64,000 nucleotides of DNA from Phylloscopus collybita (lineage: Eukaryota > Chordata > Aves > Passeriformes > Phylloscopidae), in the NCBI GenBank assembly GCA_027886175.1, contig JAJNNQ010000006.1, forward strand, positions 3,596,001 to 3,660,000, in the 5' to 3' direction. Under the pieces are notes generated by a model. It ran no database searches. It was not told the DNA's origin and saw only the letters and a program-made list of their open reading frames with translations. Below, in pieces: positions 27,901 through 38,912 of this stretch. The translations under genes and the position numbers were made by a program. The first letter of the stretch is position 1; each line of letters opens with the position of its first letter.

Positions 27901-28989
27901 GATCCCTGTGCCTTAAGAAAGCTAAGTAAAAAAATACAATTCAAATGAGTTAAATGTTAAAATTTAAGATCAAAGGTAACAATTCTCTGATATCAAGTGC
28001 TAGATGGAGTGTTTTTCTTTTACAATATCTTCTCTGATTTTTGTTTTTTTAATATAATACTCAGAGTGGGATTCTTTATTTGCTTCCTTGCCAGCCATTC
28101 TTACTCCCTTCAACAATTTCTTCATTCATTATTTATGTGATTTAATGCCAAAGATTTCCCATACAGCTGAAAGTAATGAGGACTGATTGTAGGAACTTTG
28201 TTAGGTAGTGCAGGTGAGTTTGGTCATGCACACATACAACCAGGCAAAGTTATGAGGAATAAATATGTGATAAATTTTAGCTCTTCAAATAAGACATTAC
28301 TTTTGGCTTTGTATCATCTCTGCCAACTCCATATAATCAAGCACTTGAAAAGAAATTTTTAGCTTTTCTTTTTCTTCTTGAAAAATAGCTCATTTTTCAA
28401 GCAAGAACTGTCAGTGGCTATGCTGTTTTCATGCATTCACCTCAGAGATACTGCACTGGGTTTTCATGGAAAGGTTTTGGTAGCTGGGGGGGCTAAGACA
28501 TGTCTTTTGTGAGGAGTTGTCAGAAGCTTTCCCCATGTCCAACAAAGTCAATGACAGTTGGCTCCAAGGCAAACTCACTGCTGGCCAAGGCCAAATAACT
28601 CTGGTAACACCTCTAGAATAACATATGGGGAAAAAAAAATAAGAAAGGGGGGAAAATCTTGCAACAAAATGGAGCAGACATAAGAGAGGAGTGAGGACAT
28701 GTGAGAGAAATAGCCCTTGCAGACACCAAGGTCACTGAGGAAAGTGGGAGGAGGTTTTCAGTTGCTGGAGCTAAGATTCCTCTGCAGGCCTTGGTGCAGA
28801 CTATGGTGAGTTTGTCTGTTGCTCTGCAGCCCATGGAAGTCCACAGAGAGCAGGGATCCACCTGCAGCCTGTAGAGGACCCATCCCACTATAACAGGTAG
28901 ATGCCCAAAGGAGGTTGTGACCTCATGGAAGCTTGTATTCTAGCAGGCTCCTAGCAGGACCTGCAGGCCCATGCAGGGAGGAGTTCACT

Positions 28990-29146
28990 CTGGAGCAGGT
29001 TTGCTGGAAGGACTTATGGTCCTATGGAAGGGGACCCATAATGGAGTGGTTTGTGAGAAACTGCAGCCAGTGGGAAGGACTCACACTGGGGAAGTTCATG
29101 GAGGACTGTCTTCCATGGGAGGGACCCCACACTGAAGCAGGGGAAA
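28990..29146 (+). repeat. Degenerate tandem repeat inside the 28452-29556 LTR
   Basis: About three and a half diverged copies of a roughly 45-50 bp unit run in tandem. Each begins near CACTCTGGAGCAG, CCATAATGGAGTGG, CACACTGGGGAAG or CACACTGAAGCAGG and continues with a GGA(A/G)GGACT-like segment. The array is part of the LTR family and is found in other copies, so it predates this insertion. It keeps a reading frame open by chance at 28933-29313. Confidence 0.6.
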
Positions 29147-29369
29147 ATAGTGAGGAGTCCTCCCCGAGGAAGAAGGAGAAGCAAAGACAATGCGTGATGA
29201 ACCGACTGCAGTCTCCTTCTCAATCCTCCTGTGCCACTAGGGCAGACAAAGTAGACAAATTGAGAGTGAAGTTGAAGGAAACCCAGGAAGAAGAGAATGA
29301 TGGGGGTGTATAAACATGTTTTAAGATATAGTTTTTTGTTTTTCATCATCCTACTCGGAATTGATTGCT

Positions 29370-29375
29370 AATAAA
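29370..29375 (+). other. Poly(A) signal AATAAA of the 28452-29556 LTR
   Basis: An AATAAA hexamer in the 3' part of the LTR, followed by a T/G-rich stretch, marks the probable R/U5 region of this LTR in plus orientation. Whether it still ends transcripts is unknown. Confidence 0.5.
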
Positions 29376-30424
29376 CAAATTTCATCAGGTTAGGTCTGTT
29401 TTGCCCATGATGGTAATTAGTGAGTGACCTCTCCCTGTCCTTTAACTCCATCCAAGAGCCTTTCATTGTAATTTCTCTCTCCTGTCCAGCTGAGGAGGGG
29501 ACTGATAGAACGGCTTTTGTGGGCCCTTGATGTCCAGTCAAGATCCACCCACTACAGATATCTTGATGAGTCCTCCTATGCAGTATTTTACTCAGTTTTG
29601 TAAGGTGGAAGTGGTTATTTATGTATTTGTGCATCACCAATTTAAGTTTTTTAAAGACACTTGTTACTGGTTTTTTTTTAAGCAATAGCTGTGTCATTAC
29701 AGAGATCAACAAAATAGGAATCACTCTCTGAGATAAATATTTACTTTCTCAAAAACATTTGCGGTTACTGTTGTTTTTCTTTCTCTTAACCTTATTAACA
29801 TTTTGAATTCATATTTCCTAATACTGTGAAACAAAAATACTAACAATATCAGGTCAGAACAGGAGGTCTTTTACTTACTGTTTATACAATTAAATGTTCA
29901 ACTGGAAAAAACCTCAGTTACATTCTGAGAAGATCCTCAGTAGAGGATTGTGGCCTCTACAAACTGTGAAGCTCTAACTTGTGGAAGAGGGTTTGTTTTC
30001 ATTAGTTTCAAGGGAATATCAGAGGTAAAACAAGGTCAGCTATGTAATGTTTGTTTGGCTTTTTATTATTTCATATACAACTTTCAATATCATGTGTCAT
30101 CCTTTCCCTTATTTTCTTCTCTCTTCTCTTTTCCAGACCAATAAGACCCATATATAGTACCATATCTTTTGTCTGGAGAACCACAATTCGTATAAATAAA
30201 GACATTCGTAAGACTGAGGCACTAACTGAATTTTTTATCCTTTTATGGTTTGTTTGGGGTTTTTTAAGTTAATTTTTGAAATATTTTCTACTACTTTTTT
30301 CAAGCAGTGTCTAAAGAAATTATTAGGTCACTATTTTGGTCACTGATTTGGGACAAATAATATCAATAATATTAAATACATGAATAACAATGACAGTAGT
30401 AGCACCAATAACAATAACAATGGC

Positions 30425-30470
30425 AGTGAGTGAGTGAGTGAGTGAGTGAGTGAGTGAGTGAGTGAGTGAA
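30425..30470. repeat. (GTGA)n microsatellite
   Basis: About eleven clean AGTG/GTGA tetramers. On the minus strand they read as an SLTH-type peptide repeat, which is an artefact. The array is likely polymorphic. An (AATAAC)-like impure stretch lies just upstream at about 30350-30420. Confidence 0.9.
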
Positions 30471-32534
30471 ACAAGAATATTAAAATAGTAGCAATAATAC
30501 AAAATGAACACTTATACAGGTTGAAAGGTTTGCAACAGAAATAATGAAATCAGCACAGTCTCTTCATTTCATGAAACATCAACACAATAACTTGTAGGCT
30601 GTGTAATTTACATTTGTTCTCTTTTGTTCTGTCGGGAGCATTTAAAGTCTGCAATGCTATATCATGTCCCTAATGAGCAAGACACTGATCATACATGAAT
30701 GGAAATGAAAGTCTCTGTCCATAAGAACTAAAGTTCGAGGGGGAAATAGGAAAAATAAAACAACTACAAATATATATAAAAAAACAGAACTAGAAAAAGA
30801 AATATTTGATGGCAAAAAACTTACATTGGACAGTGGGATAAGTTCTCTATGTCAGCAGTTCATGATTTTGCCTACTGATTTTTTTCAGGTCAATCATAAT
30901 TTTTTACTTGTTATATTTTCTTTGCAAACTGCAGATCTTGCATTTGTTATTGAGGCAGCAAATATCTCATTTGGAGACTTCAGAGACTTTGAAAACATAA
31001 CCTGAGTTTTCTAGCCTTACTCCTTTTCGTTAAAATTGTTACTGTCACATTTATTTCCAAGGCAATTTATAATAAATTACTACTTTGAACATTTTCGATC
31101 CTGTCTTCCTCTCAAGGACAACAGAAATCTGATTTTCATGAAGTGCTGCAGCAGATCATTTTGAGGTATTAGTCTCTTCAATTCTGAAACAAAAAGAAAT
31201 TTTCTGTATTCTTAACTTTTTTCAATCTTTCCTCATCATGAATCACAAAAAGCAACCTAAGGAAAAGTTATATTGAATTTGAGTGTAAGGCACAGTCCAA
31301 TTATTCCTGCAAGTGCATTTTCTAGAAAGAGTGTGTCAATGAATGACTGAAAGAATGACGACACAAGGGACTGGTAATAACATCTAAAATCTTCTCAGCC
31401 TCACAATTCCATCCCACTAGAGTTCAGTAGCAGCAAAAGTTGTTAATTACTACAGGTACTTTAATTTCAAGAAAGCAGTTCTCTAACTCTGCCCTTGAAG
31501 ATAAGTGGCCTTATCACATATAAATATTTCCCATTTTAAGGGTAGTGTTAGTAGAGGGAATGGGGTGGGCCCATGAACAGACCCCAGAGCTGTCCCAGCT
31601 CCCCAGTTCAGCTGCCTGTACCAGCAGTATGACAACTGAATATTTCAGGGACAGCCTGGGACCAGGATGTCTTCTGTGTGTTGCTTTCTGCTTCATGGGT
31701 TAGCCAGAGAAGAGCAATGCTTATGAAAGGTCCAGTCTGCTTCCTTCTCCAGGTGCCTGAGGAAGCACAGAGCAGCAGAGGCATCATGCACAGCTGAGGA
31801 AAGGTCTGAGCATTACTCCCTCAGATTGACCGAGTGAGGTGTGCCTTCTGACTGCCCTGGGAAGAAAGTTTCCCTTGCCAGGACAGCAGCATGCTGAAGG
31901 CTCTTATTTGGCCATCCATTGCTGGGTAGAGATGAAACAATGGAAATATAAAAAAGAGGGCTTCATCACTCTTTCTTTTCGACTGTGTAATCCCTTAATA
32001 CCTTCCTGTGTTACTCCTGCATTTTGGACAGAGCTGTATTAGCACCAAACAAGGCAGCATATCAGCCCTTCTTCACTACAAGGGGTTTATAAGGAGAGTT
32101 GATCAATATTCATGGGCTTGTTTAAAACCTTTTTATTCCATTTAAAATGGCCTTTGTCTTCAGGGTCAACCTTTCCCTGAGGAACGCTTTTAAGATATAT
32201 CTGTATGTGTTTTTTCAAGCTTTTGCTGATACAAATAAAATAGAACGCAGTGCTTTTCAGCAAGGCCTCAATGTTCTCTCCAAAGGAAGGCAGCTTTAGG
32301 GGGCTAAACAATGAAAAAAAATAGAATAAATGGAAAATATAAATTTTAAATGTCAGGATTGTTTTTCCATAATTTCTTTTTGAGGTTTGAAAGGATATAG
32401 TAGAACAGACATAGAGATATGAGATTTTTGATTGTTTTTCATGTATCAGTTTTCTACTTCCCTTGTATTTTTATGTGGTTTTAATGTGTTTTTTAGCTCT
32501 TCAAATGCTGAAAGAAATCTGTATATGTACTTAC

Positions 32535-32578
32535 CTGAGAATATATATATTTATACATATATGAAATATATATAGTAT
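32535..32578. repeat. AT-rich TATA-type simple repeat
   Basis: Imperfect ATATAT and TATACATATATG words. No further structure was seen. Confidence 0.6.
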
Positions 32579-33500
32579 GTTCAGTGCAAAATTCTGACAA
32601 TTTGCTTATCTTCAGGTTCACATTTCTTACAAAAATTCAGTTTGAAATTGTGGCCCTTGAGTAATTCATGGTTGCTTTGTTACTTTGTTACTTTGTCTTC
32701 AAGAAAGTCAAAGTTTCTATATTCTATGTCTTGTACAAAACATTTGTTTTCAGTGGAATTTCCATCACTGGTTGATATTACATCTTCACTGTCCTGATGC
32801 CCGAGGAGATTTTGGGAAGGTTTGTATGGGGCACTTGAATTTCAGATTAGGTTGTTTACAGGCTGGAATTTCAAAAATCAAAGTTTAATTAGCTCCACCT
32901 TCTTCTACGAGATTTTGAACAGGAAGTTTAAATTACTTATTCATTTGAGAGGAACTACTTTTAGTAATGTGTCCTCCTCAGATATGTTTAAAAAAGCCCA
33001 GATTTTTTGTTTAATCTTTTTTGTGCCCTGTTGCTTTAATGCCAGAGATTCTCCTATTAATTTCTGTAAAGATGTGTGATTTTTCTGCAGCTTCACTGAG
33101 TGGTTTTGTGGGTTTCTTTCTGGTCTGGCAGGACAATAAATATCAAATCCATACCAAAGACCACGTCAGTAGGTCCTGAAGATAGGGGAAGGCTTTGTTT
33201 CTTTGAAGATCCAGTGGGAATGATGAGCATGGCATTTTCATTAATTTTAGGAGACAACTTCAGAAAACAATGTGGGAGGTGTGATAATTAAGCTTGATAA
33301 CTAAGCTTGCTTGAGAGGGAGGTCTATATGCTGACAAACAATAGTAGGTTTCAGTCTTCTCATCTTTGCTATCCCTACTTTCATGTGGTTTATTATGTTG
33401 AAGTTAAAATACTGCCAGGAGCTCTTCAATTTTATTTTGATAAAGCCAATTACTACATGTTTTTATCTGAAGTTTGATTACAGCAATGTTGAGGATTGCA

Positions 33501-33521
33501 TATTTTGTTTTGTTTTGGTTT

Positions 33522-33575
<54 letters not shown>

Positions 33576-33580
33576 TGTGT
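33501..33580. repeat. Compound tract: TTTTG words, T39, (TG)9
   Basis: TTTTG and TTTGG words run into 39 uninterrupted T (33524-33562), followed directly by nine TG dinucleotides up to 33580. Such long compound tracts are prone to length change and sequencing error, so the exact count may be unreliable. Confidence 0.9.
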
Positions 33581-34529
33581 TTTTAAGTTTTATTTTTTAT
33601 TATTATTTTCTTTTATTTTCTCTACCAAATCCCAGAAGCTGAAATATGGAGGATGTGTGTATGATATTTCAGCACAGATTTCACAGCTGCACTAGAGAAA
33701 GTCATGCTTCTGGGTTGAAAGAAGGAAGGTACACACAGGCATCAAAATAAGACAAAGATGAGAGAGAAACAGGCAGGAATAGGACCTTGAAGAAAAGAAA
33801 AAGGATTTTGAGAGTGATTGTGGAAGGAAATCAGAAGCCAGTGTGGGACTCAGGTAATGGAGTGATATCATGGGGAGAGACCATGAAGAAAAAGCTTCTA
33901 GCTACAAAGTGTTAAGACTTAAGGGAGGTAAAGATGTGAGATTTAAGAAAGAATAAGTCTGCAGGCAGACAAAGGACTCAGAGACTGACCAAAGATTAAC
34001 AATAGGGGAGGTGAGATAAAGATGGACTTTGATTGTAATTGAGAAAAAGAATTGACAATACTCCTTTTTCTTTTGCTTGCTCTGTCTTTTATGCTCTCTT
34101 CTCACTTACCCCAAGCAGAATTTTGTCTTGAAATGAAAGGTTTCATGGGATGTGTGAGCTTACACTGCTGATACTATTTGGAAAATGCTCAAACATTAGA
34201 ATGGGGATTTTCAGTGCAAGGAGATGCACTAAATATTATCATTTTCTCAACAAAGTTATATGATTAAGTAGCAGACTGAAATAGCAACCTGGAGAGTACT
34301 TCCAACTAGACAGACTTAGAAAACTCAGAACTTAAGGAGAAGGATGTCAGCCTCCCTGGTTTAAATCTATCTGTGTATCTCCTTGGCTTAGGTGGGGGGA
34401 TAAAGGGAGAGTGCAAATTTATGAGCTAATCAACAGATTTTACGTGCTTTTCTTGCAAGTAATTTAACTTGCAAAGACATGTGCAGACTCCTTTGCAAAG
34501 GCAGTGGCCAGATGCTTGCCAGACTCATT

Positions 34530-34745
34530 TATTTGCCTGAGTGTCAAGCCTTCAGCCAGGCAGTCATATACAACTGCACACAGTATTTCATATCTCTGGC
34601 AAGAGCATGGATTGAAATCTCCCAGTTTCCATTAATCATTATATAATTCACAAACTGTTCACCACAGTCATCAATCGAATTTGTATGTGCAGTGCAATTT
34701 GCAAAGGGTAAATTAATTTCTCCTATTTGATTAGTCATGCTAAGT
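34530..34745. other. Candidate conserved non-coding element (unproven)
   Basis: A repeat-free stretch with an AT core, ATTAATCATTATATAATT (34631-34648), containing overlapping homeodomain-type sites. The flanks are of balanced composition, without low complexity. Stops occur in most frames and nothing resembles an exon. The regulatory role is inference. Confidence 0.2.
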
Positions 34746-36462
34746 GCAATAATATTGGATCTTTATTTTTTTCTTCTTTGTAGACAGTTTTCATCAGTGC
34801 AAACTGACCACTATGGCCACCAGAACATTAGAGAAAAGAGCATGCTACTTTTTCTACTGGGAAAAAAATGAAAAGTGATGATATAACAGCCTACTTCCTA
34901 ACAGATTGTCTAATCTTTATATTTTAATTTAGCCCATGCTGAGAAATTTGTATATTTATGTAAGCTTCGCTAGTTCCAGATAGCCAGCTTTGATTAAAGG
35001 TTTCTCTGAGAAAGACTTCTTAACAAATTATTTCTATTTATATTGTATATCATCCTGTGGTTCCTTTATTTCAAAAAAAAAAAAAAAGGTATTAGTTAAT
35101 TTCATTTTGAAACTAGATTTTTAATTCTAAACTTTGTCATTTATTTTAATGTTCTTACCTCGGAGAAAAAAGCTCAAACAGATATGCTTTGATGCTGTGT
35201 GGGTTTGGGTCTATTTCACATGGACCTATCAGTCATGTATTTGAGAGTTTAGTCAAGAAATGTTGTCAAGACTTCAGAAAGACAAATTAGGTGTAGGACT
35301 TAATTAGCCGCCTTGGTAGGTCACATGTAAGAGATGCAGAATATTTAGATTTATTTATAATAGCATTTGCCTGATGCTTCTGAAGAAGGAAACTGGTAAC
35401 CTTTCTCCCCCACTCAATTTACTGCTTTAATAAGTTTGTAGAAATAGGTTTCCAGTGAGCAGAAACATGTAAGTGTAAAGTTTCCTGAATCTTCAGAAAA
35501 GAACCTGGAAAGAAAGTTATATTGTAATATATTGAATCAAACTAGATTATACTTAATCACCATAAGTGGCAACCACATCCTTACATCTTAAAAGGTATTT
35601 ACTTGGATCACATCAAAGTAACAATCCTAAGTGAAGATTGATCTGTGTAACTGTGATCCCTGTGCTTTTCTGCTTGTCATGCTTTAATCCTATAAGCTAT
35701 GAAGACACAAGAAACAGATCAGCTGCCTGGTTAAATTTTACCTGGTTATACTTACTCATATGATCTTCATTTCTGCTTGACAGCAGGTAGCCTATAATTT
35801 TATCAAGAATGCGAACATTTAACAAGTAAAACCAGGAGACGCAGTCTAAGTTCTTAAAAATAGAATGACCTCTTTATTTCTCATCATACATTTCTCCCCT
35901 TCTGTTTAAATAGCTTACTATCCTTCAAGTTAGGAAATTAAGTGGTCGACAGATGAATCATGCTTCTTGCAGGTACTAGAAATATATACACTTGAGACAT
36001 GAGGTTATTAAAATGTCTGCATGCTACTTATTCTTCTGAAAAGAGTGAAAAAATATGCTCAAATACATTGGTGGTTTATGAAAGCCCAGATTAATTAATA
36101 AACTCTAATCATTTACTGTATATGCTAAATAGCAAAACGTAGGTTTAAATTTTTATATACTTCTTTTCTTTCCTCAGTAAAACACTAGTTCCCTCAATGT
36201 TCACTGGTGGACTGTCTTGGAGGTACTGAAAGATGATGGATATATACTCCAGAGATGTTAGATTATTAAAACCGTGGAAAAGGGATGAGCCTGAAGCCAT
36301 GGACATCGTTATTGCCTTTGTCTTCATGGGCCTTTGGATTCTACTTCTCTCAGTTGTACCTCTGCTGCTCCTCCTTTACATGTTTGAAAGCAGCTGCCTT
36401 GTAACTTTTCATTTTCTCCTGATCTAAAATCTTTCTTCCTCCTGTCTATGCTTCTCTGATTT

Positions 36463-36540
36463 CTTTGTTGTTGTTGTTGTTGTTGTTGTTGTTTTGTTTT
36501 ATTTTGGGAGTTGCTTGTTTTGTTTTGTTTTGTTTTCTTT
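36463..36540. repeat. (TTG)n followed by (TTTTG)n
   Basis: About ten TTG units at 36463-36492 are followed by a short spacer and four TTTTG units at about 36517-36535. It is a plain microsatellite pair. Confidence 0.85.
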
Positions 36541-37010
36541 CTCTTTGCTTGTTAACCTTTTGTACACCTTCAAGTTGGAAAGCAAAACCTTGACATAGTA
36601 TTCTACACAGTTACATTCATGACTAAAGAAACAAAAAGAAAAAAAGGATTATTTTCCTCTAGTTTGCTACATTTTTGTGAACAATGAAGATGATATAAAT
36701 TAGACCTAATTTGGCTTTGTTTTGTTGGAATTTTTCCCTTGAATTTTTTGCTTTATTCTTGAATGAGTGTCTGCACAGTTGCATTCAGACTCTGAGACTT
36801 CTGCTTTGGGAAAACTGATGTAGAAGAGTTGATCTCTGTCTGAAGAAATTTCAAAAATGTTTTAGAGAATTTTGAGAAAAGCCAAAACAAGCAATCCTCT
36901 ACAGATGAGGAAAAGGAGCAGTTAAAGCCTGTGGTGTTACTCTTATAAAATATTAATTACTTATTTTTTAACCAACTTCATCACTCTTTGAGGGGTTTTC
37001 TAAATTTCTA

Positions 37011-37067
37011 GGCAGAAGGGTGGCAGAACAGAAGGATGGCAGAACAGAAGAGTGGCAGAACAGAGGC
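37011..37067. repeat. 16-bp minisatellite, about 3.5 copies
   Basis: The unit GGCAGAACAGAAGGAT repeats with small changes: a shorter first copy (GGCAGAAGGGT), then GGAT, GAGT and GGCT endings. The array lies about 650 bp upstream of the CR1 remnant and is not part of it. Confidence 0.85.
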
Positions 37068-37980
37068 TATACATCTTACCTCAGTAAGATATTTTTAGGC
37101 TGTGAGTAGGTCTCTATCAAATGGATAAATTTCTCTTGTCATGTAGCTATTTTCTAGCCATCCTTTCCACCATATGGTGTCCCAAATAAAGCATTTTATT
37201 TGTATCTACACTACTTAACCATCATGTGAAAAATTTCGAGGGATGCCTATATACAGCTTGCAGATGCTACAAAGAGCCCAGAACCAGATGCAGCAGATGT
37301 ATGAGGCTGTGGCTAGGTTGAGATCTTGGATCATACAAAAAAGTAATTCCATTCTGCTTACAGGACTATAGCAATATCTTTGAACAGCAAGACACTGACA
37401 TATGAGTGGTAATGAATTTTTTAGAGCTGTCCCACCAAAGAACTGCTCTCTTATGCTCTCTTTTTCTTTACGTTTAATATAGAGGAAATTAACTGTTCTC
37501 TAAGTTAGAAACTTCTAATGAGTCCTTATCAGTGACACTCTTGTATCTTTATCTGTGTGGGCATGAACACATATAAGACACTAAAGTCTTAAAGTACATG
37601 ATCATACGAGAAATAGTGGGATAATCATCAACAAGGAGATATTAGCTAGATTAGAGTGTTTAAATCTCACATGTTAAAGAAATGGCCATCTTTGTAAAAC
37701 ACTTTTGTAATTCTTTCCTGTGTTAGAGTAGGAACCTCATGGAAGCAATGCAGAGGCATATACAAGACAAGAAGGTGATCTGAGACAGCCAGCATGGCTT
37801 AAGTAAGGGCAAATCATGTTTGACCAACCTGGTGGACGTCTGTGAGAGACTGCAATGGTCAACAAGGGAAGTAATGTCAGCTACATGGACTTCTGTAACG
37901 ACTTTAACAGTCCCACACAACATCCTTATCTAAATTGGAGAGATATGGGTTTGAAAGGTGGACTGTTCTGTGGATAAGAG

Positions 37981-38026
37981 GATGGATGGATGGATGGATG
38001 GATGGATGGATGGATGGATGGATGGA
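37981..38026. repeat. (GGAT)n microsatellite inside a CR1 copy
   Basis: About 11.5 copies of a GATG/GGAT tetramer lie inside the CR1 remnant at 37722-39058. The element normally carries a single GGATGG-like sequence after the GTGGATAAG segment at this point. The flanks here, TGTGGATAAGAG on the left and CAAAAGAGTTTTGGTCAAC on the right, match that CR1 context. The array therefore probably expanded from the element's own sequence after insertion. Confidence 0.9.
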
Positions 38027-38802
38027 GCAAAAGAGTTTTGGTCAACAGCCCTGTCCCTGTGGAGGCTGATGATGAGTGGTGTCCCCCATCAGGGGCTGAG
38101 CCTACCAGGGCTCAGTCCTGTGACTGGTGCTCTTCAGTATCTTCATCAATGACATGGACAGTGGGATCAAATGAACCCTCAGTAAATTTGCAGATGTCCC
38201 AAAACACAGAGTAGTGCAATTGTAAAAACAGGTTGTGATGTCATTCAGGGAGAACTGGACTATTTTGAGAACTGGGCTCACAGGAACCTCATGAAGTTTG
38301 ACAAGTCCAAGCACATGGTACTACACCTGGGTCACAGCAATTCCAGATACGAGTATAGACTGGGACATGAACTCATTGAAAACATTCCTGTGAAGTAGGA
38401 CTCGTGGTTTCTGGTGAATGAAAAGCTGGACATGGGCCAGCAGTGTGCACTTGCAGCCCAGAAGGCAAAGTGCGTGCTGGGTTGCATCAGAAGAGGGGTG
38501 ACCAGCAGGTTGAGAGGTGATTATGTCCCTCTACTCTGGTGAGATTCCACCAGGCAGTAATATGTCCAGCTCTGAGGTCCTCAGCAAAATAAAGATGAGG
38601 ATATGCTACTGCTTGAGGGCCACCAAGTTGGTCAGAAGGGTGGAATTTGACGAGAGGGCTTTCCCATGAAGACAGGCTGAGACAGCAGCTGATTGCTCAG
38701 CATGGAGAAAACTCTAGAGGGATCTTACTGCAGCCTTCCAGTACTTAAAGGGGATGATAAAAAGGAGGGAGAGTAACTTTTTACACAACAGATAGGCTGC
38801 CC

Positions 38803-38912
38803 ATTTCTCTGGCCCATCTGTTCCATTGCCTCAACTTGTGTAACTTTTTACACAGCAGCAGATTCTTTACTGTGAAGGTGTTGAGGCACTGGAACAGATT
38901 GCCCAGAGAAAT
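38803..38912. repeat. Imperfect inverted repeat in CR1 (fold-back duplication)
   Basis: The arm at 38803-38835 and the arm at 38880-38912 are reverse complements. Over the central 31 bp, 28 positions pair. The spacer is 44 bp. The right arm (GGCACTGGAACAGATTGCCC) is the normal CR1 sequence at this point, and the left arm is an extra, inverted copy. A 15-bp direct repeat, GTAACTTTTTACACA, occurs at 38773-38787 and 38840-38854, bracketing the left arm. This layout suggests copying from a fold-back template rather than a separate insertion. Confidence 0.85.

Larger units (their letters stand above)
17806..28446. other. AT-rich DNA, no gene seen
   Basis: About 10.6 kb with homopolymer tracts (21597, 22041, 24941) and otherwise unrecognised sequence. 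A 110-codon plus frame at 27584-27916 stands out for even composition but matches nothing I know. A splice-donor-like CAGGTAAGC at 25608-25616 follows a short open stretch, without a convincing exon. Confidence 0.55.
28452..29556 (+). mobile_element. Solo LTR of an avian ERVL-like endogenous retrovirus
   Basis: This 1105-bp element starts TGCACTGGGTTTTCATGG and ends CCACTACA. It is flanked by GATAC (28447-28451) and GATAT (29557-29561), a 5-bp duplication with one difference, which suits an ERVL-type integrase. The body matches a long LTR family I recognise from bird genomes: a segment like TTTTGGTAGC plus a G run near the start, a central block of repeated TGGAGCAG-like units, AATAAA at 29370-29375, and a 3' part containing GAGGAGGGGACTGATAGAAC. 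A 126-codon open frame at 28933-29313 lies wholly inside the LTR repeat block, and I do not regard it as a gene. No internal retroviral sequence is present on either side, so this is a solo LTR. The many substitutions and the altered promoter-proximal ACATAT region suggest an old insertion. The family name is not assigned. Confidence 0.88.
29562..37721. other. AT-rich DNA, no gene seen
   Basis: It contains several microsatellites listed separately. The stretch 31550-31930 is clearly GC-richer than its surroundings but shows no coding pattern, CpG island or known repeat. A candidate non-coding element at 34530-34745 is listed separately. Confidence 0.55.

Noticed and set aside
28933..29313. 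126-codon plus-strand open frame as a gene
   Set aside because: It lies wholly inside the solo LTR and follows the LTR's internal tandem units.
30425..30470. CRISPR-like regular repeat
   Set aside because: It is a plain tetranucleotide array without spacers. The other tandem arrays (37011, 37981, 50451) are also simple repeats.
30323..30511. SLTH peptide-repeat protein on the minus strand
   Set aside because: It is a translation of the GTGA microsatellite.
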